From Lumbricus rubellus (Eukaryota; Annelida; Clitellata; Crassiclitellata; Lumbricidae), in the NCBI GenBank assembly GCA_945859605.1, contig OX243824.1:2675297-2739296 (forward strand): a stretch of 64,000 nucleotides of DNA, in the 5' to 3' direction. This document shows positions 55,296-63,620 of this stretch, piece after piece; position 1 is the first letter of the stretch; every line of letters starts with the position of its first letter. A program made the translations under genes and the position numbers. Below the pieces are notes generated by a model. It made no database searches and was not told where the DNA came from. It worked only from the letters and a program-made list of their open reading frames with translations.

Positions 55296-55361
55296 ATTAA
55301 TAACTATATGTCGTTAATACTGCACAGGGCTGACTAATAATTATCACAATTGTTAGTTTGT

Positions 55362-55403
55362 CCGTAAACACCCTTGACATGGGTTTAGCCGGCGCTATAA
55401 ATT
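55362..55403 (+). promoter_or_regulatory. PSE-TATA snRNA-type core promoter, split from its downstream DNA by a Helitron
   Basis: CGTAAACACCCTTGACATG is followed by GCTATAAATTG at offset 29. The related promoter at 60405 has the uninterrupted downstream region; here the Helitron-like element begins 26 bp after the TATA box. Confidence 0.65.
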
Positions 55404-55421
55404 GAAACTAATGTCTGACAA

Positions 55422-56045
55422 TCTATATAAATAAAAATGAAACTTTCCAATAGTTCGGAACATGATCACGCCGAAAGTGACACACCGATTGTTATGAAAC
55501 TTTTACAACACCTTCCATTCCGATAGAACAGTGATAACTTATGCTTTTTTCCCGAAAAAACGCAACCTTTTCCACAAAAAGGGAACTTTGCAATCCGTTC
55601 GTCCGTCATTTGCAAGTTAAACACGTCCCTCACGGCTAAACGCTGTCTCTAAACACAGCAGACGAAATATGAATGAACATGAATGATGTCGCGTCCTCTG
55701 ACGTCATAAGCGATTCGCGGCCTTCCCCAAAGCGGCCTTGACGGCGTGACAGCGGAAAGGAGCGGAGGGAGCGGGACGAAGACGGTGGGGAGGGAGCGGA
55801 GGGGGAGGGGAGGTGGAGGTCGAGAGGAAGGGCAGGCGAGGCCTTTCCCCAAAGCGGCCTTCACGGCGTGAGGGAGGAAAGGAGGGGGAGGGGGAGGGGG
55901 AGGGGGAGGGGGAGGGGGAGGGGGAGGGGGAGGGGGAGGGGGAGGGGGAGGGGGAGGGGGAGGGGGAGGGGGAGGGGGAGGGGGAGGGGGAGGGGGAGGG
56001 GAGCCTCTTTTCAGCCACAGCAACGCGTGGCCGGGTTCAGCTAGT
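55422..56045 (+). mobile_element. Helitron-like non-autonomous element
   Basis: The 5' end reads TCTATATAAATAAAAATG. The 3' end carries a GCCAC..GTGGC hairpin followed by CGGGTTCAGCTAGT. Neither inverted repeats nor a target duplication are seen. CTAGT ends with a nearby hairpin are typical of Helitrons. Related sequence at 60440-60530 runs through the site without insert. Inside are two copies of CCAAAGCGGCCTT and a (GGGGGA)n tract. Confidence 0.7.
55870..56002. repeat. (GGGGGA)n tract, about 21 units
   Basis: A regular hexanucleotide tract; the G5 runs could form quadruplexes on the plus strand. The proline-, SP- and EG-repeat frames across it are artefacts. Confidence 0.95.
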
Positions 56046-56727
56046 TATTAATATATTCAATGTGCCCTGATACATAATGTTCTAATAATCGTAGCTGCAA
56101 AATGTCAATGACAATAATCGCAAATGGTAGGCCTACTTAAAAGGTACTTATAGCCCGCGACACCGGTTTTTCGTATTCACAAGCGTTTTCAATACTGAAA
56201 GCACTTGAATTCATCTGGTTTATCAATTCAGCCTCGTGTGAAATTTAATCACTCCAGATTCATAAAGTCCACATACTCTATTCAATAATACAATAGGCCT
56301 ACACATGTAATAGACGCCCACAATGATTTTCTACTTGGTTTAAATAATAATACTAGAAATGTCTCAAATAACCGTTCATCGGCGTCATTTGCGTAATGCG
56401 AATCATGGTGCAGCTAAGATAGACCACTGTGTGCTATCTGGGTATTTTGCTGGCAGTGGGAAATTACCTATAGCCCTAAAGCGACTAAAAGGTCTAAGGC
56501 TCTAACCTATTTATGCAATTTAGTTGCGTTGAGCAACAGAGCGCAAAGAACAAAAGGTAAATAACATTACGATTTAAATGCACAGATTTTTGATAGGCAC
56601 ATAGGCCTACCATCAATTACATGTATTTTCAGGTTCGCTATTTCTTCTACCATGGTTGTTCAAAGTCTTTTATCGTGAAGCTGACTTCCATTATGACACT
56701 GAAGGCAATCAATGATTAATAAAATGA

Positions 56728-56835
56728 TGGATGGATGGATCCGATTTGACCAGGGTCTATGACAACAGAGACCGTTACCCTGGGCAGAAATTTGCTCGGC
56801 ATACTACAGCACTTATATGAACAAGGTACTAGACC
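56728..56835 (-). mobile_element. retroelement 3'-tail module, (ATCC)n tail
   Basis: The minus strand has GGTCTAGTACC, then CCCAGGGTAACGG..ATAGACCCTGG, ending GGATCCATCCATCCATCA and TTTT. It begins inside the promoter at 56834. Confidence 0.6.
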
Positions 56836-56879
56836 ATTTAAAATGATTTGTGTATAGACTATTTAAAGGTGTCGTGACT
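56834..56879 (-). promoter_or_regulatory. PSE with weak TATA, head-to-head with 56916
   Basis: The minus strand reads CACGACACCTTTAAATAGTC, then TTTTAAATGG near offset 30. Confidence 0.4.
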
Positions 56880-56915
56880 GTCCTCAGATAATATACAAGT
56901 AACTTCTACCGTTTC

Positions 56916-56958
56916 CATAAACACCTTTAAATCTAAAAATAATTATCTGTATATTTCT
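56916..56958 (+). promoter_or_regulatory. PSE-TATA snRNA-type core promoter, head-to-head with 56834
   Basis: CATAAACACCTTTAAATC is followed by TATATTTC at offset 30. The two PSEs are about 50 bp apart and face away from each other. Confidence 0.5.
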
Positions 56959-57099
56959 TATTTTACTATGTTTATGGTCAATGAGAATACAATAATAAAT
57001 TATTCAGCCACAATTGAATCTTTATCCTAATTCTTCACAATAATTTACGAGATGATGAATGCCATAGCCACATATTATTATAATGGAAGAAAGAAATTA

Positions 57100-57144
57100 G
57101 AAATTTATTGAGACACTGTCAATCGGGTTAAAGGTGTCGTATAG
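57100..57144 (-). promoter_or_regulatory. weak PSE-TATA signal
   Basis: The minus strand reads ACGACACCTTTAACCCG with AATAAATTT near offset 29. Confidence 0.4.
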
Positions 57145-57264
57145 CGAGACCCTTTTTATTCACGAAAAGAGTTTCAGATAGAGCATGCTTGTGACCGAAA
57201 GTATGAATTTGAAGTTGAACGTCAGTTTGTGATTATAAAGATAAATTAGCGATGCTCTCTGCAT

Positions 57265-57365
57265 TTGACCAAGCCTAGGACTGGCACTGTCAGTGTACAA
57301 CCAGTGGTGCATTGATGGGTGGATCAATAGCCTATGACAATAGAGGCTGTAGGTTGCTGTTGGCA
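57265..57365. repeat. CTGGCA hairpin block adjoining a retroelement-tail module
   Basis: Plus strand: GACCAAGCCTAGGACTGGCA and ACAACCAGTGGTGCATTG, then GGGTGGATCAATAGCC and TATGACAATAGAGGCTG. It is the only place where the two recurrent modules lie side by side. Confidence 0.4.
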
Positions 57366-57550
57366 AACTTTTGTTTTTCATGTTAAAGCTAATTAATAAA
57401 TATAACGAGAACTGTAGAAAGGTAATTTATGTTCGATAAAATTGAACCCCATAATTACCTATGTCCGCAATTTATTAAAGTATTCCGCAGAGGACCGAGG
57501 AACATGATAGCATAAATATCGTGTTTCATAAAAAAAGTAAAATTGAGATT

Positions 57551-57595
57551 TGACTTAAATAACTTTGCTTAAACTAGAATATAGGTGTCGATGTA
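57551..57595 (-). promoter_or_regulatory. weak PSE-TATA signal
   Basis: The minus strand reads TCGACACCTATATTC with TTATTTAAG near offset 28. Confidence 0.35.
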
Positions 57596-57602
57596 GTAAT
57601 AT

Positions 57603-57779
57603 GCTTGTATGTGCACTTGTTATAGCGCCCCTTCAAGCTTTCTACTCAGAGGTGCTCCCGATGCAGAGCGGACACTGCATCGGGACTTGCCCAAGGTCCT
57701 CACGCGCGGAGGTGAATTCGAACCTCGGACCTTCCGGCTCCAAGGCAACGACGCCACCACTAGACCACCGCGCCCCACA
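57603..57779 (-). mobile_element. tRNA-derived SINE, near full length
   Basis: The minus strand reads GGGGCGCGGTGGTCTAGTGG, box B GGTTCGAATTC, CCTTGGGCAAGTCC, CGATGCAGTGTCCGC, GGGAGCACCTCTGAGTAG and AAGGGGCGCTATAACAAG. The usual AATCGCTCA..GTGAAACT part is deleted between the head and CCCGATGC. Confidence 0.85.
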
Positions 57780-58150
57780 CAATAACACTGAGCCGGATTA
57801 CAAAAATGGCAACCGACGGCTTTTAAAATATATATCACACAATTGTCCCGAATGGAAGATAGACGAATGGTACATCCCCTGAAAAGTTTTCACGAGCAGA
57901 ATATTTGGTGGTTCGAGATCAAAAATTTGAAATATAATCAGGCCATTTCGCGGGATATGTAAGAAGATTAGCAGCTGGCCTCATAATACAGCGAATACAA
58001 AAAATAAAGTGGCTAACGTATCTTACTATAATTGGGAAGATGAACAAACCGTTGTTTCTGTGGCACAAAAATTGTTCTCTTCAACAAGAAACAATTAAAT
58101 AATTAAAACATTTTCGTCGTAATCGAGATGTTGATGTCGAAATCAGCGTT

Positions 58151-58162
58151 CAAATCAATCAG

Positions 58163-58218
<56 letters not shown>

Positions 58219-58470
58219 CTTTATTGAAAAACACCACAAAGTAATACAAGCTCACAGTTTACAAATTTGTGTGCAGGTTGTCAATAGTTAAACCCAAAGG
58301 AACATATGGTTCCGCGAACCAGGGTTCCCTATTTACATCAATAATTTATCAGTTATTATACGTTGATGGTCATCATTATATCTTCATAATCAGTGACATC
58401 TTTCGGCCACCAAGGCCGTTGATATAAGCCCGCATTACGCCACATTTACAATGATAGTATTGATTTAAGA
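58151..58470 (-). mobile_element. retroelement 3' end with (AATC)n
   Basis: The minus strand reads CAACGGCCTTGGTGGCCG near 58403-58420 and, at the end, CAATAAAGTTGATTGATTG running into (GATT)n (58151-58218). It belongs with the tails at 23668-23760 and 61655-61740. Confidence 0.45.
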
Positions 58471-58838
58471 CAAGTTTACAGTCAATGGGTGGGAGACAAT
58501 CGTGAAATAACAGCTGTGAAGTTTGCCGTTAAGGGTTATAATTAACATGCCTAACACAAAATAACATCATTGGTCTGACAGCCATCACGTGATTGGCATC
58601 ATAATAGGCCTAGAGACAAAGACACTTGTTTTTTTCAAATGCTTCTCCTGAGAACTTTTCGAAACATGGATTCCAGCAACGCAACATTTGTTGCAACAAT
58701 CGTTATAGTATAGTACTTGTGACATTGCAACACTGAACTGTAGTATTGAATCGATGTAATGGTTACTTTAATACAGAATCTTTTAAAAAGACACTTGAAA
58801 CAACATCAGGCCAATCTACAGCAATATCGAAAGTGAGT

Positions 58839-58883
58839 TATTTATATGACATCGTTTTTACACTACTTTAAGGTGTGCAAGAA
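58839..58883 (-). promoter_or_regulatory. PSE-TATA snRNA-type core promoter
   Basis: The minus strand reads TTGCACACCTTAAAGTAG, then CATATAAATAAC at offset 31. Confidence 0.45.
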
Positions 58884-58924
58884 AACACTAAAACGTGTCA
58901 TTCTTATCAGTATCACACAATGTA

Positions 58925-59710
58925 CACTGTGTCCGGGTAAAAAGTAGACCCCACACAAAAGTGTCATAACTCGGTCAAAACTTTTAGGATTTATCTGAAA
59001 TTTTAAACACAGCAACAGTGACCATATTTACACGAGATTCCAAAGTCGTTTGCAAATATTCGCGAGTTTGTCAAATTTATGAGCGTTTGCGTTGTAGCAC
59101 CGACAAATTGAACTTTCCAACATGGAAAACCTGAAAGGAAGTGAAATTCAGCTATTATGGTGCCAAAAAATGTGTTTCTTGTTCTCGGACACACGATCGT
59201 AGACGTAGTAGGTTAATAGCTATCCCGGGAGACACTCGGCTTCATATCCTGCAGCTGTGGCCGTCCAGCAGTCCAGACTTTGATCCGGAGTACATGTACT
59301 GGAGGAGCGCGTTTTTTGTTCACGCGTATTCATGACATCGATAACCGTAGGGCGTAGGGCGCGTCTGTTTGAAGATTGGCAGTTGTTTAACCAGGTGATC
59401 ATCGACAGGACCATCAAACAGTAGCGTCTAATCTACGGTCGTGTGTCCGTGAACAAGATGGACATTTTGAACAGCATATTTAGCTGAATTTCACTTCTTT
59501 TCAGGTTTTCCATGTTGGAAAGTTCAATTTGTCGGTGCTACAACGCAAACGCTCATAAATTTGACAAACTCAGGTATATTTCTAATCGGTTTTAGAATCT
59601 TGTGTAAATATGGCCGCTGTTGCTGTGTTTGAAATTTCAGACAAATCCCAAACGTTTTGACCGAGTTATGACACTTTTTTGTGGGGTCTACTTTTTACCC
59701 GGACACAGTG
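58925..59710. mobile_element. Tc1/mariner-type element with ~230-bp inverted repeats, decayed
   Basis: The terminal repeats 58925-59155 and 59484-59710 begin CACTGTGTCCGGGTAAAAAG and are flanked by TA on both sides (58923-58924 and 59711-59712). The centre encodes, on the plus strand, LQLWPSSSPDFDPEYMYW near 59254-59305. This matches the WP..SPDLNPIE..W block of Tc1/mariner transposases, with DFDPEY in place of DLNPIE. Only this C-terminal relic remains, so the 786-bp copy is non-autonomous. Confidence 0.8.
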
Positions 59711-60034
59711 TACATTGCGACATTTGATTGATTTTTTTCTGCTTTCGGACATAGAGAGTATTCTACCTGTAGCCTATATAACCCCGGTGATCTGCATAAA
59801 AATTGGTGTACATTGTAAGTGTTCAATAGCCAAATATGCTGCACTTGTACCACGATTTTCTCTTCTTCCTCAATTACCTACACAGTCAGATGGCTGCATG
59901 TCTCTTACTATGGTTTCTATAATATTATAGATTGACGACTTGACAATCGAAAGGGCTCTGCGTTGTCGAGCAGCCAAGCCACTGGAATCAATGGAATCAA
60001 CGTGATGATAATTATTAATGTGTTACGATAAATC

Positions 60035-60110
60035 AATCTGTTAATCAATCAAAATTTATAAAGCGCCCATTTAAAATCCTAACAATTGCGATAATTCTCA
60101 GCGGTTCTCT
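60035..60110 (-). mobile_element. CR1-group LINE tail, degenerate, with (AATC)n
   Basis: The minus strand reads AATGGGCGCTTTATAAATTT followed by GATTGATT. Resembles 11565-11695. Confidence 0.45.
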
Positions 60111-60404
60111 GAAGAATTAAAACGGTAGATGAACTTAGCATAAGTTATACTATAATACAACTTATTGCATATCGCATTATTTACACAAACGACGCTGCTT
60201 CTTGTTAGATGAGTTTTACTCTCATAGAGTTAAAGCTCACAAGCTATTCATCCATTCATCCATTCAGTCATTCATTCATTCATTCATTCATTCATTCACT
60301 GCACTGCACAGCGCTTACAAATATCAGTAAGTGATTTTTGTTTAAATGAGCGCTATATAAATGTTCGAATGAATGAATGAATTAATGAAATATCACAATT
60401 GTTA

Positions 60405-60446
60405 GTTTGTCACCCTTAACATATTATTACGCACGGCTATAAATAA
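60405..60446 (+). promoter_or_regulatory. PSE-TATA snRNA-type core promoter
   Basis: AGTTTGTCACCCTTAACAT is followed by GCTATAAATAAAAC at offset 29. ACACC is TCACC here. Paralogue of 55362; the downstream TGCAAAAAGTCAATGACA is shared with 56093-56115. Confidence 0.6.
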
Positions 60447-60537
60447 AACTAATTTCTAATTATACTTTCAATACGCGAGGATACCTACGTAACGTTGCGT
60501 CTTACTATATTAGCTGCAAAAAGTCAATGACACTAAT

Positions 60538-60835
60538 TCATCATCATCATCATCAATATCCTTAGGCTCAATGCCCGTAGGAGTCCGATGCCACTCTCTG
60601 TCTGAGTCTGTCTCGTGCCATGTTGCTCAGCTTCAACCGGTTGGGTCAGCAGGTCTGCTCCATACCATTAACATCTTGGAGCATCTAAACCTTGTCTGAT
60701 TGAAGAGAATCGTGAAAAAGAAGCACGAAGGACAACGTGGGTCAATGCCCGTTGTGTCCCACGCTCTCTCCCCCGACCCTCTCCATCGGTGTGTCCTGAC
60801 CGACCTGAGCATGTCTGCTTCACATCATGACACCT
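60538..60835 (-). mobile_element. putative retroelement 3' end with (GAT)n
   Basis: A moderately GC-rich block ending, on the minus strand, in CCTAAGGATATTGATGATG. The form suggests a LINE/SINE tail; the family is not recognised. Confidence 0.35.
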
Positions 60836-61011
60836 TGAAGCATCTGGGTAGCTATGTCACTTGTGTCGTGGTTTTGACACTAATTACTTATCACAAATTG
60901 AACTTTCTACTTAAAGGCGACAGCGGTTTTTGGTATCCACAGGCGTTTTCAATGTTGAAAACACTTGAATTTCTCTGGTTTATCAAGTCAGCGTCGTGTG
61001 GAATTTAGTTC

Positions 61012-61345
61012 ATTCATTCATTCATTCATTCATTCATTCATTCATTCATTCATTCATTCACTCCCACTCGTTCGATCATTCATTCATTCATAGCGCTCCT
61101 TCGAGTAAAAAGAACTACTCAGAGGCGCTCCCGACATCTTAATTACTTACCAAAAAGAACAGTTTTAAGTTTAGTATGGAACGATCCGGATAGAGTCCAA
61201 GGTTATAGGCGCAGCTCAAAAGGAAGGCCGTTCCAGACCACCGGACCAACCACAGAAAAGGCTCGATTCTTCATGGTAGCAGTACGAGCAAAAGGAACCA
61301 AGAGGACTCCCTTATCAGCAGAGCGCAGCTGACGGCGTCCTTTTG
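61012..61345 (-). mobile_element. CR1-group LINE C-terminus and tail with (GAAT)n
   Basis: The minus strand encodes LRSADKGVLLVPFARTATMK and FSVVGPVVWNGLPFELRL, then GGGAGCGCCTCTGAGTAG..GCGCTATGAATGAATG. It is a third sequence variant of this LINE group. Confidence 0.75.
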
Positions 61346-61475
61346 GCCAATTAATATTCATGTCCTATTATAATAGTGAATATCCGACATTGTCAGTGGA
61401 TGATATCTGACAAAGATTCCAAAACCTTCGATTACGATCGGTGAAAACACAATTGAATATTTTATCACGCATGTT

Positions 61476-61518
61476 TTCATATATCGCAACTGATCAGTAC
61501 ATTAAAGGTGTTCAAAAA
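61476..61518 (-). promoter_or_regulatory. PSE-TATA snRNA-type core promoter
   Basis: The minus strand reads TTTGAACACCTTTAATGTAC, then GATATATGAAAAC at offset 29. Confidence 0.6.
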
Positions 61519-61654
61519 GCAGGACTCATTTTAATGTTTGAAAACATGTTGAAATCGAACCCTATATAATATTTTCCATAAAGTTATTTTTATTTATGAC
61601 GACATAACATATTTTGTTATTTTCATATGTAGTATTAGAAAATTATTATTATTA

Positions 61655-61740
61655 TTATTCCAAAGTTTAACGTCATCCTATGACAACAAAGGCCGTTGGC
61701 GACAATATAAATATAAGTGTACAAATCAGTAAACATTAAC
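61655..61740 (-). mobile_element. retroelement 3' tail with (AAT)n
   Basis: The minus strand reads TATTGTCGCCAACGGCC, TTTGTTGTCATAGGATG, ACGTTAAACTTTGG, then (AAT)n. Its core matches the modules at 788-902 and 54440-54540. Confidence 0.5.
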
Positions 61741-61741
61741 T

Positions 61742-61784
61742 TATATTTATAGCTCACAAACTACACCAAAGAAGTGTCTAAATG
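61742..61784 (-). promoter_or_regulatory. PSE-TATA snRNA-type core promoter
   Basis: The minus strand reads CCATTTAGACACTTCTTTGG (ACACC to ACACT), then GCTATAAATATAAG at offset 27. Confidence 0.45.
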
Positions 61785-61899
61785 GAGCTGTACAATCTCA
61801 ATGAAAAATTGTCTTCGAAATAATAACTACGTGCATCTCAGTTCAGTTGCAATAATAAGCATAAAGACATACAGAAACATATCGAAGCAACGTTGAGCC

Positions 61900-61943
61900 T
61901 ATTATTATTACAGATGAAATTCTCAACTAAGGGTGTCTATGCA
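61900..61943 (-). promoter_or_regulatory. weak PSE-TATA signal
   Basis: The minus strand reads CATAGACACCCTTAGTTGAG; only AATAATAATAG lies in the TATA position. Upstream: AGTGTGTCGCTGAAAAAAC (61974-61991). Confidence 0.35.
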
Positions 61944-62102
61944 GCTTCATCTATTTCTCACGATGTGTTTTTTCAGCGACACACTGCAGGGACTTCTGGG
62001 TAACCAATTCCAGAAAGATGGATCACAACAAAGCTTTTATGCAGCACTCTTGGTGTTCAAACCATAAGGACCATAAAGTAAGTAAGTAAGACAATTGTTT
62101 AA

Positions 62103-62741
62103 CCCTCGGAGGCTAACCTATGAAAAAATCACCTATTGGATAACCTGGGGTATATTTTTCACCCCACACCATTTGAGGCCTATGATACAAAATCAGACCA
62201 TGTTTCATCAATAATGGTACTTAATTCAAGTTCAGCATGACATTGACAAACTATGAAACCTAACTAAGTGAAAATATCAGCACAATCATCGAGTCTACGG
62301 TCATCTATACACAAGTAAGCTTTATTGCATGCTTTCCACATACAAAGTTGCAACACGTAGGCTAGGTCAACAACATCATCGATTTCAACATTATCTGACT
62401 CCAAGATATCATTACAATCAACAAACTCTACATTATCCTAATCACTATCATCATTTTCAATTCATTGATATCAATTCTGATATCAGTTTAGCGGCATTGG
62501 CTGCTGATAACCGTCGAAACCTCTTCAACACAAATACATTATTAATAACAATGGCCGTTGTCTGACTTCAGTCACGTGACCATGCATTCGATATAAAAAT
62601 TTCAAAAAATGTGGAATTAAGCAAAAATCATATTTGAACAGATACACAAAAGCGCATGGCATAATTTCAAAGCAGTGAAAAAAATTCAGGGCAAAAACTG
62701 ACAGTGGGGTGAAAAAAACACCCCAGGTTAGCCTCCGAGGG
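62103..62741. mobile_element. piggyBac-like MITE flanked by TTAA
   Basis: Both ends read CCCTCGGAGGCTAACCT in inverted orientation, with TTAA at 62099-62102 and 62742-62745. GGGGTATATTTTTCACCCC lies inside the left end and GGGGTGAAAAAAACACCCC inside the right. 639 bp; the frames inside are short and unrelated to transposases. Confidence 0.88.
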
Positions 62742-62949
62742 TTAATAGACCACCAGCAAACGCACAGTAGTTTACAGAGGATATAAATAATAGAAAAACA
62801 TTTATGCAAAGTCGTACACCGCCATGAACGCTTTAGAGTCGTCAGTGCCGATCAATTCGTGTAGCCAACGGTCGTGAGGCTACGCGATGGAGATGCGATA
62901 AAACATAACATGATATTAATAATAATGACTATCGTGAATGAACTCCGCC

Positions 62950-63020
62950 ACTGGTTGCACCCTGCCAGTGCCAGTCCCAAGCCTGGATAAAGGAGGAGAG
63001 CATCGATAAAGGTCTTTGTT
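62950..63020 (-). repeat. CTGGCA hairpin block, best copy
   Basis: The minus strand reads GATGCTCTCCTCCTTTATCC, AGGCTTGGGACTGGCACTGG, then AGGGTGCAACCAGTGGCGGA. The hairpin is CCAG, an 8-nt loop, CTGG. It lies about 100 nt past the TATA box of 63111 on the strand that promoter would transcribe. Confidence 0.5.
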
Positions 63021-63110
63021 ACCGCACAGTGACGTTAAACTGCAACTACCACCACTATCGTGAATGTATTCCTGTGAATAGTCTTCAGTTGGCTTGCAGT
63101 TCTGAGCTGC

Positions 63111-63154
63111 TTATATATAGCCGCTGAAGCAAGTGTTTTGGAGGTGTCGAACTG
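63111..63154 (-). promoter_or_regulatory. PSE-TATA snRNA-type core promoter
   Basis: The minus strand reads GTTCGACACCTCCAAAAC, then GCTATATATAAGC at offset 29. Upstream (63178-63197) is AACCGCCAGATGTCGCTAAA. No TTTT on the transcribed strand for about 210 nt. Confidence 0.7.
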
Positions 63155-63574
63155 TGCCTAATAATCGAAAAAAATTGTTTAGCGACATCTGGCGGTTGCC
63201 ATAACAACGATGATTAGCATTTCCCTAGTCAGTTGTCCAGGCTTCGAACTACCAATACCACTCCTACATCATCTTTTTTTCTAGCCTACCAAATCGGAAT
63301 GCATAACCCCATTTACATTAAATTTTGACAATCCGTGTGACAAATGCTTGTCATAATTATCTGAAAATGGTTACACTGGTGCCGCTCAATCTGGACTAAA
63401 TTTTCGCCGCAAACAAAGCTCAAGTTTTTATCGCCCTCCACCCCAAGAACGGAAACCTAACTCCGTCATGCTTGTAATTTTTGCATAGCATAGATGCATA
63501 GCATGTCGGTTACACTGAAGCTCGGAGATTTATGGCCAAACTAGACATAACGTCACTACAAATTTGAATTAAAC

Positions 63575-63620
63575 TCAAACTTTATGTCAGCTGAAATTAT
63601 CAATTGAGGGTGTACAGAAA
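63575..63620 (-). promoter_or_regulatory. PSE with weak TATA
   Basis: The minus strand reads CTGTACACCCTCAATTG, then GACATAAAGTT near offset 29. Upstream: GTAATGTGTCGCTGAAAA (63657-63674). Confidence 0.4.

Noticed and set aside
55649..56070. Poly-proline, Ser-Pro and Glu-Gly repeat frames
   Set aside because: Translation of the (GGGGGA)n tract in three frames.
31..63620. Reading the signal the other way: TATA box, then about 30 bp, then AAAGGTGTCTAAAT as a Pol II start site
   Set aside because: The spacing alone would fit, but the TATA boxes read TATAAA towards the opposite direction in nearly every copy, and the distal element lies beyond the ACACC side.
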